A stretch of DNA of 64,000 nt. Origin: WHSW01 sp963781265. GTDB taxonomy: Bacteria; Actinomycetota; Thermoleophilia; Solirubrobacterales; 70-9. The notes below the pieces were generated by a model, which was given only the letters and a program-made list of their open reading frames with translations, had not been told where the DNA came from and made no database searches. The stretch spans positions 248,001 to 312,000 of the forward strand of contig CAWAFH010000018.1 of NCBI GenBank assembly GCA_963781265.1, written 5' to 3'. The translations under genes and the position numbers were made by a program. Below are positions 15,831 through 23,888 of this stretch, piece after piece (position 1 is the first letter of the stretch; the number at the start of each line of letters is the position of its first letter).

Positions 15831-16391
15831 ATGTTCCCGGTCAACGTGCCCAACGTGCTCACGATGTTGCGGATCCTGGCGGTGCCGGTGATCGTGGTCG
15901 CGCTGCTCGACGAGACCCCGGACGGGGACGTCATCGCGGCGATCGTGTTCGCGCTGGCCGCCTTCAGCGACGGCCTCGACGGCTACATCGCCAGGCGCCG
16001 TCACCAGGTGACGACGTTCGGCAAGCTGATGGACCCGCTCGCCGACAAGCTCCTCGTGATCGCGGCGCTGATCTCGCTCGTCTCGCTCGACCGGCTGGCC
16101 GCCTGGGTCGCGATGGTGATCATCGCCCGCGAGCTCGCGGTCACCGGCCTGCGCAGCGTCGCCGCCGAGCGCGGCGTGGTGATCGAAGCGAGTTGGCTCG
16201 GCAAGCTGAAGACGGCGCTGCAGATCGCGGCGATCTTCGCGCTGATCGCGTTCGACCCGGCGCCGACCTGGGTCGACGTCCTGCTCTACGTCGCGGTCGC
16301 GGTCACGATCATCTCGGGGGTCGACTACTTCCTCGGCATGCGCAAGCGCATGGATTCCCACGCCCCGCGCGCCGAGGGCGCCTCGTCGTGA
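15831..16391 (+). CDS. pgsA: CDP-diacylglycerol-glycerol-3-phosphate 3-phosphatidyltransferase
   Basis: This membrane enzyme makes phosphatidylglycerophosphate, the precursor of phosphatidylglycerol and cardiolipin. The 186-residue protein carries the CDP-alcohol phosphotransferase signature, with the first two Asp residues in SDGLDGYIARR and the last two in GKLMDPLADK, together forming the metal site. It has about five membrane helices and begins NVPNVLTMLRILAVPVIV, which is typical of PgsA. It starts 20 bases after the udgB stop. Alternative members such as phosphatidylinositol-phosphate synthase are less likely given the N terminus. Confidence 0.9.
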   Translation: MFPVNVPNVLTMLRILAVPVIVVALLDETPDGDVIAAIVFALAAFSDGLDGYIARRRHQVTTFGKLMDPLADKLLVIAALISLVSLDRLAAWVAMVIIARELAVTGLRSVAAERGVVIEASWLGKLKTALQIAAIFALIAFDPAPTWVDVLLYVAVAVTIISGVDYFLGMRKRMDSHAPRAEGASS

Positions 16392-16415
16392 GCCGGCGCT
16401 AGGCGGCGCTGCGGC

Positions 16416-17444
16416 TCAGGCGCACGGCGCCTCGAGCCACTCGCGCAACGTCAGGTGGTGGCGCGAGTGCTCGCCGGTCTCCAGCTCGGCGCGGATCTCG
16501 GCCAGCCGGCCGGAGCGCTCGGCGACGACCGAGTGGCGATGGATCGTCTCGAGGTTCTCCTGGCGGGCGAGCACGAAGCCGCCCTCGCCGAGCTCCGGGT
16601 AGGCCTCGCAGACGCGGCGGATCATCTCGCGGACGACGTCCTCGACGAAGCGCGGGTTCCGGTGCGCCTTCTCGACCACGTGCGCCTCGTCGGAGCGCTT
16701 CATCAGCTCGTAGATCTCGGAGCTCATCGACTGCTCGACGATGTGCAGGAGGTCGCGGGCGTCGATCGAGTGCGAGTCGCCCTCGGGGCGGCCGAGGTGA
16801 AGCGCGCCGATCCCCCGCTGGTTGTGGGTGGCGACGGGGACCGAGGTGAAGATGCGCTCGATCTCGTCCTCGCTGAAGCCGTCATCGACCAGGCGCTCAC
16901 GCGCGTTCGCGGTCAGCTCCTCCTGCGCGCACGGGCAGGCGGTCATCCCCTGCGCCTCGACCCCGGTCAGCGTCCGCGTGCCGCGCTCGGAGGCGACCGC
17001 GGTGCCGAACAGCGTGTAGATCTCCTGGGTCTCGAGGCGCGAGACCGGGGTCGGGACGGTCTCCGGGTAGCGCGCCGTGATCGTGACCTCGGCGCGCAGG
17101 CCGTGCTGGCGCTCGCGCACCCGCTCGGCGATCCGGGCCGCGAGCTCCTCGGCGCGCAGCACCTGATCGAGGATCACCCCGTCGATCGCCTCGTTGACGA
17201 TCTCCTCGAACCGCGACATGTGGACGCCGGCCTGCTGCGGGTTCAGGTCCACGAGGGTCTCGAGCTCGGCGAAGAACAGGCTCCCGCCGGGCCGGTCACC
17301 GTCGCTGCCGGGAGCGGCGGCGACGTGGATCACCTTCTCGACCCCGCGCACCCCGACGCGCGTCAGACTCACCTCGGTGGACGGGCGTCCGGCCTGCACG
17401 TCGGGACGGGTGCCGGTGGCCGAGCCGGTCTCGATCGTCGACAT
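16416..17444 (-). CDS. folE2: GTP cyclohydrolase FolE2 (type IB)
   Basis: It converts GTP to 7,8-dihydroneopterin triphosphate for folate or 7-deazapurine synthesis. The 342-residue protein has the family hallmarks DLNPQQAGVHMSRFEEIVNE near residue 85, the metal-binding Cys in GMTACPCAQ, and VATHNQRGIGALHLG. The start at 17444 was preferred because a TACCCT box lies 7 bases upstream, fitting leaderless transcription; the longer frame to 17501 reaches into the rpoD promoter. The archaeal homologue MptA makes a cyclic phosphate instead, but a bacterial host favours FolE2. Confidence 0.92.
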   Translation of the reverse strand: MSTIETGSATGTRPDVQAGRPSTEVSLTRVGVRGVEKVIHVAAAPGSDGDRPGGSLFFAELETLVDLNPQQAGVHMSRFEEIVNEAIDGVILDQVLRAEELAARIAERVRERQHGLRAEVTITARYPETVPTPVSRLETQEIYTLFGTAVASERGTRTLTGVEAQGMTACPCAQEELTANARERLVDDGFSEDEIERIFTSVPVATHNQRGIGALHLGRPEGDSHSIDARDLLHIVEQSMSSEIYELMKRSDEAHVVEKAHRNPRFVEDVVREMIRRVCEAYPELGEGGFVLARQENLETIHRHSVVAERSGRLAEIRAELETGEHSRHHLTLREWLEAPCA

Positions 17445-17451
17445 GGCCCAA

Positions 17452-17457
17452 AGGGTA
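17452..17457 (-). promoter_or_regulatory. Candidate -10 box (TACCCT) for leaderless folE2 mRNA
   Basis: On the minus strand TACCCT ends 7 bases before the ATG. No leader or ribosome site fits in between. Confidence 0.4.
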
Positions 17458-17500
17458 CGCGTCCGCGCTCGTCGCAGTCCTCGATAGCTTGTACAGGGCA

Positions 17501-17506
17501 TATACT
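17501..17506 (+). promoter_or_regulatory. Candidate -10 box (TATACT) of the sigma factor gene
   Basis: TATACT lies 25 bases before the GTG. It is followed by a purine-rich ribosome site (AGGAGAGGAGAG). I see no good -35 at 17 bases. Confidence 0.5.
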
Positions 17507-17531
17507 CCCGCGCCTCAGGAGAGGAGAGCGG

Positions 17532-18701
17532 GTGTCAGAGAAGGCGGACGTGCTTCTCGCGGATCAGGCCCCGGACAGTCCGGAGGCCAATGGGGGAGAG
17601 CCACTCGAAGAGGGCGAGCAGGCGCTGCCCGATTCGGACGAGCTGCGCGCGCTGATCGCGAGCGGCCGCGAGCGCGGCTATCTGACCTTCGAGGAGATCT
17701 CGCAGACGCTCGAGGAGGTCGAGGTCACCAAGGAGCAGGTCAAGGGCCTGCACGCTCACCTGATCGAGCACGGCGTCGACGTGATCGCCGAGGACGGGCT
17801 GACCGCCTACAAGGAGTCGAAGGGGGAGTCGGCCCCCGGCCAGTCGAAGAAGGCCGAGCTCGACCTCACGGTCGAGCCGAGCCTCGATTCGCTCCGCCTC
17901 TATCTGCGCTCGATCGGGCGGGTCGAGCTGCTCACCGCCGACCAGGAGGTGGACCTGGCGAAGCGGATCGAGAAGGGGGACATGGCCGCCAAGCGCCACA
18001 TGGTCGAGGCCAACCTGAGGCTCGTGGTCTCGATCGCGAAGGGGTATCTCGGCCGCGGACTGAGCTTCCTCGACCTGATCCAGGAGGGCTCGCTGGGCCT
18101 GATCCGGGCGGTCGAGAAGTTCGACTACCGGCGCGGCTACAAGTTCTCCACGTACGCGACCTGGTGGATCCGCCAGGCGGTGACGAGGGCGATCGCCGAC
18201 AAGGCGCGGACGATCCGGATCCCGGTGCACATGGTCGAGAAGCTCAACCGGGTGACGCAGGTCGAGCGCCAGCTGGTCCAGAAGCTCGGCCGCGAGCCCG
18301 AGCCACACGAGATCGCCGCCGAGCTCGAGATCACCGTGCGCGAGGTCCGAGACATCCTGCGCGTCGCCCAGATGCCGGTCTCGCTCGAGAAGCCGGTCGG
18401 CGACGAGGACGAGTCGGAGCTGGGCGACTTCGTCGCGGACGAGCAGACCGAGGAGCCGTTCGAGGCGGCGACCGAGAATCTTCAGCGAGAGGACATCCAG
18501 CGGGCGCTCGACGCGCTACCGGAGCGCGAGCGCCAGGTGATCGAGCTGCGCTACGGCCTGCGCGGCCACGAGCCGCTGACGCTCGAGGAGGTCGGGCGGG
18601 CGTTCGGGGTCACCCGTGAGCGCATCCGCCAGATCGAGAACAACACGCTGAAGAAGCTCAAGCAGCTGCCCGAGGCGCAACGGCTGCGCGAGTTCGCGTA
18701 G
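17532..18701 (+). CDS. rpoD: Primary RNA polymerase sigma factor (RpoD/SigA)
   Basis: The 389-residue protein directs RNA polymerase to housekeeping promoters. It has a short region 1.1 (ELRALIASGRERGYLTFEEI), region 1.2 (DSLRLYLRSIGRVELLT), region 2 with LRLVVSIAKGYLGRGLSFLDLI and EKFDYRRGYKFSTYATWWIRQ (-10 recognition), region 3, and region 4 ending in a helix-turn-helix (LTLEEVGRAFGVTRERIRQIE). The intact region 1.1 and the RPO-core contacts mark a group 1 sigma factor. The start is GTG at 17532 behind GAGGAGAG. A very long inverted repeat follows the stop and probably terminates transcription. Confidence 0.95.
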   Translation: MSEKADVLLADQAPDSPEANGGEPLEEGEQALPDSDELRALIASGRERGYLTFEEISQTLEEVEVTKEQVKGLHAHLIEHGVDVIAEDGLTAYKESKGESAPGQSKKAELDLTVEPSLDSLRLYLRSIGRVELLTADQEVDLAKRIEKGDMAAKRHMVEANLRLVVSIAKGYLGRGLSFLDLIQEGSLGLIRAVEKFDYRRGYKFSTYATWWIRQAVTRAIADKARTIRIPVHMVEKLNRVTQVERQLVQKLGREPEPHEIAAELEITVREVRDILRVAQMPVSLEKPVGDEDESELGDFVADEQTEEPFEAATENLQREDIQRALDALPERERQVIELRYGLRGHEPLTLEEVGRAFGVTRERIRQIENNTLKKLKQLPEAQRLREFA

Positions 18702-18703
18702 AA

Positions 18704-18824
18704 CTCGCCGCTCGCCGCTCGCCGCTGGCTGCTGAGCAAGGGCCGGGACGTGTTCATCGTGCACACGTGGCCGAGGGCAACTGTGCACGAGCCCTTGCTC
18801 GAGCGGCGAGCGGCGAGCGGCGAA
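18704..18824. repeat. About 120-base imperfect palindrome built on heptanucleotide repeats
   Basis: The outer arms are three CTCGCCG units facing three GAGCGGC units. The middle arms are GAGCAAGGGC (18734-18743) facing GCCCTTGCTC (18791-18800). The inner arms are TCGTGCAC (18757-18764) facing GTGCACGA (18783-18790). The element lies between the convergent rpoD and sulfatase genes and could act as a bidirectional terminator or be a small mobile palindrome. Confidence 0.8.
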
Positions 18825-18826
18825 CA
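18798..18826. repeat. 29-base repeat, intergenic copy
   Basis: CTC, three GAGCGGC units and GAACA. An identical 29-base copy lies inside rplJ at 47163-47191. Confidence 0.85.
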
Positions 18827-18827
18827 C

Positions 18828-20480
18828 TCAATTACAGAACGGCCGCCCGTCGGGGGCGTCGCGGCCGGAGATCCCCGAGCACTGGCGCAGGACGGACAGG
18901 CGCTGCGCGAGTTGTGACTGCAGCGCCGAGGGAGTCCGCTGGGCCGGGTTCACGGCGATGCTGTCGAGCTCGTACGGGTCCTGCTTGAGGTCGTACATCT
19001 CGTACTCGGGCCGGTCGCAAGCGCCGTTGTCCGGGTTGACGCGGTTGTGCTCGATGTAGACGTAGCGCTTCGTCCGCACCCCGTCGTAGTAGTTGCGCAG
19101 GCCCTTCTGCGGCAGCGCGCCGCAGGCGCGGTTCTGGCCGATCTGGAAGAGCAGCGACCGGCCCTTCGCCCAGTCCGGCTTGCGCCCGCTGAGCAGCGGC
19201 ATCAGCGAACGGCCATCGAGCCGGCGGCAGTCGCCGTCGGCGGTACACGGGCTGGCGCCGGCGAGGTCGAGCACGGTCGCGGTCAGATCGAGCTGGCTGA
19301 CCAGCGCGTCGACCGTCGGCGGGCGGCCGCTGCGCCGCACGCGGCTGCCGAGCAGGTCGGTCGGAACCCGGGCGAGCAGCGGCACGCGGAGCGCCTCCTC
19401 GTACGGATAGACCTTGTTGAGAACGACTCGGTGCTCGCCGAACAGGTAGCCGTTGTCGGAGGTGAAGAAGATCGCGGTGTTGTCGAGGTCGCCCTGGCGG
19501 CGCAGCTGCTTGACGATCTGCGCGACGCCGTCGTCGACCGTCGCGAGCGACGCGTTGGCGCAGCGCCAGCCGAGCTTCAGGTTGTGGCGCTTGGTGTGGC
19601 CGATGTGCGGCCGGGTCGCGATCCAGTCCGGTTTGTCGGAGAGGTCCTTCTCGTCGAACGAGGGCGGCTTCGGGAGCGGCGCGTCGCGCCACTTGCCGAG
19701 CTTGCCGCCGTCGGGGATCGGCAGCCCGCCGACCCCGCACTGGCCGGGCCCGGTGGTCGCGGCGGCGTGCGGCGCCACATGCGCGAGCATCAGGAAGTAC
19801 GGGCGCGGGTCGGTCTGCCCGGCGCGGATGAAGTCGAGCGCGTGGTGGTTCATCACCCGGGTGGTGTAGCCCGGCTTCTCCTGGCCCTGGACAACGGGGG
19901 TCCCGTTGTTCGAGAAGGTGGCTCCGTAGTAGTAGGTCGAGGGTCCGACGAAGCCGAACCAGTCGTCCAGGCCGGGGGGAGCGGCGAAGCCGCCGTCGGT
20001 TTGCCAGTCGCCGCCGAGCGGCGTCTCGCGGTCGTAATTGAGCAGGTAGCGCCCGACGTGGCCGGTCCGGTAGCCGGCGGCCTGCAGCCAGGAGTAGACG
20101 ATCGAGCTCTTGTCGATCAGCGCCCCGTATCCGGGTTCGTTGTCGTACACGCCGGAGTTGTGCGGGTAGTCGCCGGTCAGAAAGCCGGCCCGCGAGGGGC
20201 AGCACAGCGGTGAGGAGACGATGCTGGAGCTGAACGCGGTGCCGCGGTCGCCCAACTGGGCGAGCGTCTTCGGCATCGCCTCGGCGCTGAGCTGCGAGAC
20301 GGTCTGGTCGTCGGTGAGGATGACGATCACGTTTGGTCGCGTCGGCGTTGCGGCGACGGAGCTGCGCGGGTGCCCGGCCCCGAGGGCGAGCCAGATCGCG
20401 AGCGCCAGCATGGCCGCCGCGACGGCGATCCGGCCCAGCGCGGCCGGGGCTTGTGTCGTCTGCGCTCGTGCTCGCATCAA
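18828..20480 (-). CDS. Exported sulfatase
   Basis: The 550-residue protein starts with an N-terminal hydrophobic segment (IAVAAAMLALAIWLALGAG) that should export or anchor it. The alkaline-phosphatase-superfamily fold is shown by NVIVILTDDQ (metal Asp pair), the active-site sequence CCPSRAGFLTG (CxPSR, whose first Cys becomes formylglycine), APHAA and TSDNGYLFGEH. It would hydrolyse a sulfate ester outside the cytoplasm; the substrate is unknown, and N-acetylglucosamine-6-sulfatase-like enzymes are the nearest style. No formylglycine-generating enzyme gene is in the window. It ends against the long palindrome downstream of rpoD. Confidence 0.9.
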   Translation of the reverse strand: MMRARAQTTQAPAALGRIAVAAAMLALAIWLALGAGHPRSSVAATPTRPNVIVILTDDQTVSQLSAEAMPKTLAQLGDRGTAFSSSIVSSPLCCPSRAGFLTGDYPHNSGVYDNEPGYGALIDKSSIVYSWLQAAGYRTGHVGRYLLNYDRETPLGGDWQTDGGFAAPPGLDDWFGFVGPSTYYYGATFSNNGTPVVQGQEKPGYTTRVMNHHALDFIRAGQTDPRPYFLMLAHVAPHAAATTGPGQCGVGGLPIPDGGKLGKWRDAPLPKPPSFDEKDLSDKPDWIATRPHIGHTKRHNLKLGWRCANASLATVDDGVAQIVKQLRRQGDLDNTAIFFTSDNGYLFGEHRVVLNKVYPYEEALRVPLLARVPTDLLGSRVRRSGRPPTVDALVSQLDLTATVLDLAGASPCTADGDCRRLDGRSLMPLLSGRKPDWAKGRSLLFQIGQNRACGALPQKGLRNYYDGVRTKRYVYIEHNRVNPDNGACDRPEYEMYDLKQDPYELDSIAVNPAQRTPSALQSQLAQRLSVLRQCSGISGRDAPDGRPFCN

Positions 20481-20612
20481 TCGGGCCGCCCCCCAACGGC
20501 GCGCTCACCCTAGACGAGCACGCGGCGAGCGCCGGAGTTTCGGCGCCCCCGGAACGGGAAGCCACATGGTGTCGCCCGCAATCGGGCGACTCGAACCAAG
20601 AAAGGACCGGAG

Positions 20613-20789
20613 ATGCCTGAGAACGTGGATGATGCGAAGGGCCGGGTCAAGGAGGCCGCCGGCGATCTGACCGGTGACGACAGCCTCAAGAACGAGGGCA
20701 AGGTCGATCGAGCGTCCGGCAAGGTCAAGGACAAGGTCGGCGACGCCGCCGGCAAGGTCAAGGACGCGATCCGCGGCGCCGACAAGTAG
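20613..20789 (+). CDS. CsbD-family stress protein
   Basis: This short gene encodes 58 residues: MPENVDDAKGRVKEAAGDL, then a middle with DSLKNEGKVDRASGKV and an end KDAIRGADK. The repeated Lys/Gly/Ala pattern KGxVKExxG and GKVxDKVGD is the CsbD signature. These small charged, largely disordered proteins are induced by general stress in other bacteria; their molecular role is unknown. A ribosome site (AAAGGACCGGAG) precedes the ATG. The gene is divergent from the sulfatase, and no strong promoter is recognised. Confidence 0.88.
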   Translation: MPENVDDAKGRVKEAAGDLTGDDSLKNEGKVDRASGKVKDKVGDAAGKVKDAIRGADK

Positions 20790-20904
20790 CCGACCCGCGG
20801 GTCCAGTCCGCGCATCAGAGCTGCCGAGCGGAGTTCGAGATCGAGGCAGGCGCCCCGCTGAACGCAAGCTTTGCCGGGCGCTTTCTAGAATCAGCGTCCC
20901 GCGC

Positions 20905-20987
20905 GGGGGAGTACCGAAGTGGTCAAACGGGATGCGCTGTAAACGCATTGGCTCAGTCCTTCGCAGGTTCGAATCCTGCCTCCCCCA
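20905..20987 (+). tRNA. tRNA-Tyr (anticodon GTA)
   Basis: The 83-base class II tRNA has a 7-bp acceptor stem (GGGGGAG with CTCCCCC, discriminator A), a long variable arm, anticodon loop CTGTAAA with GTA at 20939-20941, and a T arm containing GGTTCGAATCC. A TAGAAT box at 20886-20891 may be its -10 element. CCA is not encoded. Confidence 0.95.
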
Positions 20988-21208
20988 TCATCGCCGCACC
21001 CAGTCCGATCAAGCCGACTCGCTACGAGCGCAAGCTCGGACGGAGCGGCCAGGCGATCATCAACCAGAAGCGGCGGATCACGATCCCGCAGCGGCCCTTC
21101 TACGAGGCGGGCCTCCAGCACGGCTCGACGGTGCGCGTGCGGGCCGACGGGCCGGGCCGGATAGTCGTCGAGCAAGGAGAGTTGCCGGACTGGGCGCGTC
21201 GCCACTAG
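20948..21208 (+). CDS. AbrB/SpoVT-like small DNA-binding protein, start uncertain
   Basis: The recognisable part is GRSGQAIINQKRRITIPQRPFYEAG, then GSTVRVRADGPGRIVVEQ, a swapped-hairpin AbrB-type fold of about 45 residues. It may be a transition-state-type regulator or an antitoxin. The only usual start codon in frame upstream is the TTG at 20948, which lies inside tRNA-Tyr; otherwise an ATC or ATT just after the tRNA must serve, or the gene is a remnant. No toxin partner is next to it. The end is well defined. Confidence 0.55.
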   Translation: MAQSFAGSNPASPIIAAPSPIKPTRYERKLGRSGQAIINQKRRITIPQRPFYEAGLQHGSTVRVRADGPGRIVVEQGELPDWARRH

Positions 21209-21246
21209 CGAAGGCGGATGGCGGCTGTCGCACCGTCGCCGCCGGC

Positions 21247-21681
21247 TCAGTCGCCGTGAAAGACGAGGCGGGACAACACCACCTGCGAGCGCGTCCGCTC
21301 GACCAGCCCGTTGCGCTGCAGGTCGACGATCAGCCGCTCGAGGTCCGCGTTGTCGGAGGTCCGGACGCGGGCGATCGCATCCGCCTCGCCGGTGACGCTC
21401 CACGCCTCGGCGACCTCCGGATGCTCGCGCAGGGTGTTCGCGACCTCGCCGAGGGTCGTCCCCGGGCGATAGAAGAGCTCGACCAGCGCCTCGGTGTTCC
21501 AGCCGAGCGCCGCGTGGTCGACGAGCGCGGTGTAGCCGCGCAGCGCTCCGGAGGCGCGCAACCGGTCGACCCGGCGCTTGACCGACGGGGCCGAGAGGTT
21601 GACCCGGCGCGCGATGTCGTCGTACGTGCGCCGCCCATCCTCCATCAGTAGCGACAGAATCCTGCGATCAGTGGCGTCCAT
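21247..21681 (-). CDS. Lrp/AsnC-family transcriptional regulator
   Basis: The 144-residue protein has an N-terminal helix-turn-helix (TDRRILSLLMEDGRRTYDDIARRVNLSAPSV) and a C-terminal RAM ligand-binding domain. Such regulators sense amino acids or related compounds and usually control a neighbouring operon. The divergent DUF6421 gene starts 74 bases away, so the locus DUF6421-SDR-aldolase is the obvious target. The Met at 21681 begins MDATDRRIL, the usual family start; the longer frame would overlap the divergent promoter. Confidence 0.9.
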   Translation of the reverse strand: MDATDRRILSLLMEDGRRTYDDIARRVNLSAPSVKRRVDRLRASGALRGYTALVDHAALGWNTEALVELFYRPGTTLGEVANTLREHPEVAEAWSVTGEADAIARVRTSDNADLERLIVDLQRNGLVERTRSQVVLSRLVFHGD

Positions 21682-21719
21682 GCGCAGGATTCTTGCGGAC
21701 AAGCGAGCGATAATCAACA

Positions 21720-21748
21720 TTGACGCGGATCGCGACGGGCATTACCGT
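21720..21748 (+). promoter_or_regulatory. Promoter of the DUF6421 gene, leaderless type
   Basis: TTGACG (21720-21725) and TACCGT (21743-21748) are spaced 17 bases, and TACCGT ends 7 bases before the ATG at 21756. It lies in the Lrp/DUF6421 intergenic region, where the regulator probably acts. Confidence 0.6.
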
Positions 21749-21755
21749 TCGACAG

Positions 21756-23858
21756 ATGAACCGCCCGACGGCTGGCATCAGCGTGCTCTTTGACGAGTCC
21801 CACAGCGAGGCTTGGACGATCCGCCCCGACGTGGCGGCCGCGATCCAGCCCGCGCACCCGGCCGATTCGTCGCTCGCCAGCGCCGCCGAGGCGCTCGCCG
21901 AGCGTGAGTTCACGGTTGCGGCGCACACCGACGGCCCGCTGACCCCGGCGGTGCTCGCCGAGGCGTCGGTGCTCGTCATCGCTCATCCCTCGGACCCGAA
22001 GTGGGAGGCGACGGTCAACGGCGGCTCGCCGCTGCTCGAGCGCGAGGAGATCGAGGCGATCGAGGCGTTCGTCCGCGCCGGCGGCGGCCTCGTCGTGCTC
22101 GGCGAGACGGAGGAGGACAAGTACGGAGCGAACCTCAACGATCTGCTGCACCGGTTCGGGATCGAGATCGAGTCCGCGACCGTCCAGGACTACGACCACC
22201 ACTACGGCGACGCGCCCTCCTGGGTGCTCGCCTCGCTCGGCGACCAACTCTCCGGCCGCGCGCCGGCCGGCGCTGACCCGCTCGCCGGAGTGGACGCCGC
22301 CTGCTTTTACCGCGCCGGGGTATTGCGCACCGACAACGGCGCCCGGGTGATCGCGCGCTCGTGGCCGACCGCGTCGGTGCCGAACGCGCCGCTGGCCGCG
22401 ATCGTCGACCACGGCGCCGGCCGCGTCGTCGTCACCGCCGACTCCGACCTGTTCGGCGACGACTGCATCGCCGACCTCGACCACCGCTCGTTGTGGCTCA
22501 ACCTCGTCTACTGGGCCGCTCAGCCGTCGTTCGCGAGCCCGGTCACCGAGGTGCCCTCGGCCGCCGCGGCCCGCCCGGAGTGGGCTCAGCTTCGCGACGC
22601 GGTCGAGGAGCTGCGCCTCTCCCAGGGACCCGACGGCTCGGTCGACACGGCGGCGCACGACCCGGCGCGGCTGCGCGAGCTGACCGCGACGATCGCCGCC
22701 TCGGCGAAGGCCCTCGCCGACGACTTCCCGCACCAGGCCGAGTACATCGAGGCGCTCTGCGCCGATCTCGACGGCTGGGTCGAGTCCGGCTTCGCGAAGC
22801 CCGCCTTCGATCGCTCCATGGAGGCCTTCCGCCCCGAGCGCGACCGACGCGACGGGATCGAGCACCTCTGCGTCTTCCCGATGTACAAGCAGAACGCGTC
22901 GACCGAGACCTGCTTCGAGGCCCTGATCGTCCGGGTCCCCTGGCCCGAGTGGATCGACGAGCTGGAGCGGACGCGCTACGACAACGCCAAGTACCTGCCG
23001 GTGACCTTCGTCGATCACACCTCGGGCTATGACTCCGAGTGCGCCGTCCTGTTCCCGGAGACTTTCTCGACCGCCGAGCGCCCGTCGGATTATCACTTCG
23101 GCGCGATCTTCTGCGACCGGGAGGCCGAGCGCTTCCGCCGCGTCTGCGGCGCCGCCGCCGAGACGCTGCGGCTCAACCTGCCGCCGGACGCAGCATGCCT
23201 GCTGTCGTCGGCCGAGCTCTCGGAGTCCGCGTACATGCTCTGGGACCTGATCCACGATCGCACGCACATGCGCGGCGACCTTCCGTTCGACCCGTTCATG
23301 ATCCGCCAGCGCAGCCCGTATTGGATGTACTCGCTCGAGGAGCTGCGCTGTGACCTGACCGCGTTCGCCGAGGCCGTGAAGCTCGAGCGGGAGGGCTTCA
23401 GCCTCGCCCGCTACGCCCAGTACGCGATCCTCTTCGACCGCCTCTTTCGCTTTCCGGTCACCGGCTCGCGCATCCGCAACTACGACGGGCTCGGCGGCCA
23501 GCTGCTGTTCGCCTTCCTGCACCGCGAGGGTTACCTGCACTGGACCGACAACCGGCTCACCCTCGAGTGGGGCCGGGTCGCCGAGGGCGTCGAGCGGCTG
23601 CGCGAGCGGGTCCAGGGCCTCTACCACTCCGGGATCGATCGCTCGAAGCTCGGCCAGTGGATCGCCGCCCACGACCTCGTGGCCGAGTACGTCGAGCCGG
23701 CCGAGAGCTCGGTCTGGGCCCGCGAGCAGCGCGAGCTGCCCGAGGTCGAGGAGCCGAAGCAGCTCGTCGACCTGGTCCGCGACGACGAGTTCCCGCTCAG
23801 CCTCTTCTACACGCAGCTGAGGCCGAAGCTCGAGCCGGCGCTGGCCGGGCGAAGCTGA
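21756..23858 (+). CDS. DUF6421-family protein with N-terminal class I amidotransferase-like domain
   Basis: The 700-residue cytoplasmic protein has two parts. Residues 1 to about 250 look like a flavodoxin/amidotransferase-like alpha-beta domain (ISVLFDESHSEAW, ASVLVIAHPSDPKWE, FVRAGGGLVVLGETEEDKYG, AAIVDHGAGRVVVTADSDLF). The rest resembles the actinobacterial DUF6421 family, with a striking histidine cluster in LWDLIHDRTHMRGDLPFDPFM and the block YWMYSLEELRCDLTAFAEAV, which could hold a metal and active site. No enzyme activity is known to me. The neighbours (Lrp regulator, SDR, threonine aldolase) suggest metabolism of an amino-acid-like compound. Confidence 0.75.
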   Translation: MNRPTAGISVLFDESHSEAWTIRPDVAAAIQPAHPADSSLASAAEALAEREFTVAAHTDGPLTPAVLAEASVLVIAHPSDPKWEATVNGGSPLLEREEIEAIEAFVRAGGGLVVLGETEEDKYGANLNDLLHRFGIEIESATVQDYDHHYGDAPSWVLASLGDQLSGRAPAGADPLAGVDAACFYRAGVLRTDNGARVIARSWPTASVPNAPLAAIVDHGAGRVVVTADSDLFGDDCIADLDHRSLWLNLVYWAAQPSFASPVTEVPSAAAARPEWAQLRDAVEELRLSQGPDGSVDTAAHDPARLRELTATIAASAKALADDFPHQAEYIEALCADLDGWVESGFAKPAFDRSMEAFRPERDRRDGIEHLCVFPMYKQNASTETCFEALIVRVPWPEWIDELERTRYDNAKYLPVTFVDHTSGYDSECAVLFPETFSTAERPSDYHFGAIFCDREAERFRRVCGAAAETLRLNLPPDAACLLSSAELSESAYMLWDLIHDRTHMRGDLPFDPFMIRQRSPYWMYSLEELRCDLTAFAEAVKLEREGFSLARYAQYAILFDRLFRFPVTGSRIRNYDGLGGQLLFAFLHREGYLHWTDNRLTLEWGRVAEGVERLRERVQGLYHSGIDRSKLGQWIAAHDLVAEYVEPAESSVWAREQRELPEVEEPKQLVDLVRDDEFPLSLFYTQLRPKLEPALAGRS

Positions 23859-23874
23859 GCTTTAGGCGGGCGCC

Positions 23875-23880
23875 TAACCT
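23875..23880 (+). promoter_or_regulatory. Candidate -10 box (TAACCT) before the membrane protein gene
   Basis: TAACCT ends 8 bases before the ATG at 23889, again without space for a leader. Confidence 0.4.
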
Positions 23881-23888
23881 TGTCCACG

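Noticed and set aside
16455..17531. Long plus-strand extension upstream of rpoD
   Set aside because: It is antisense to folE2 and lacks sigma features; the real start is GTG 17532 with a ribosome site.
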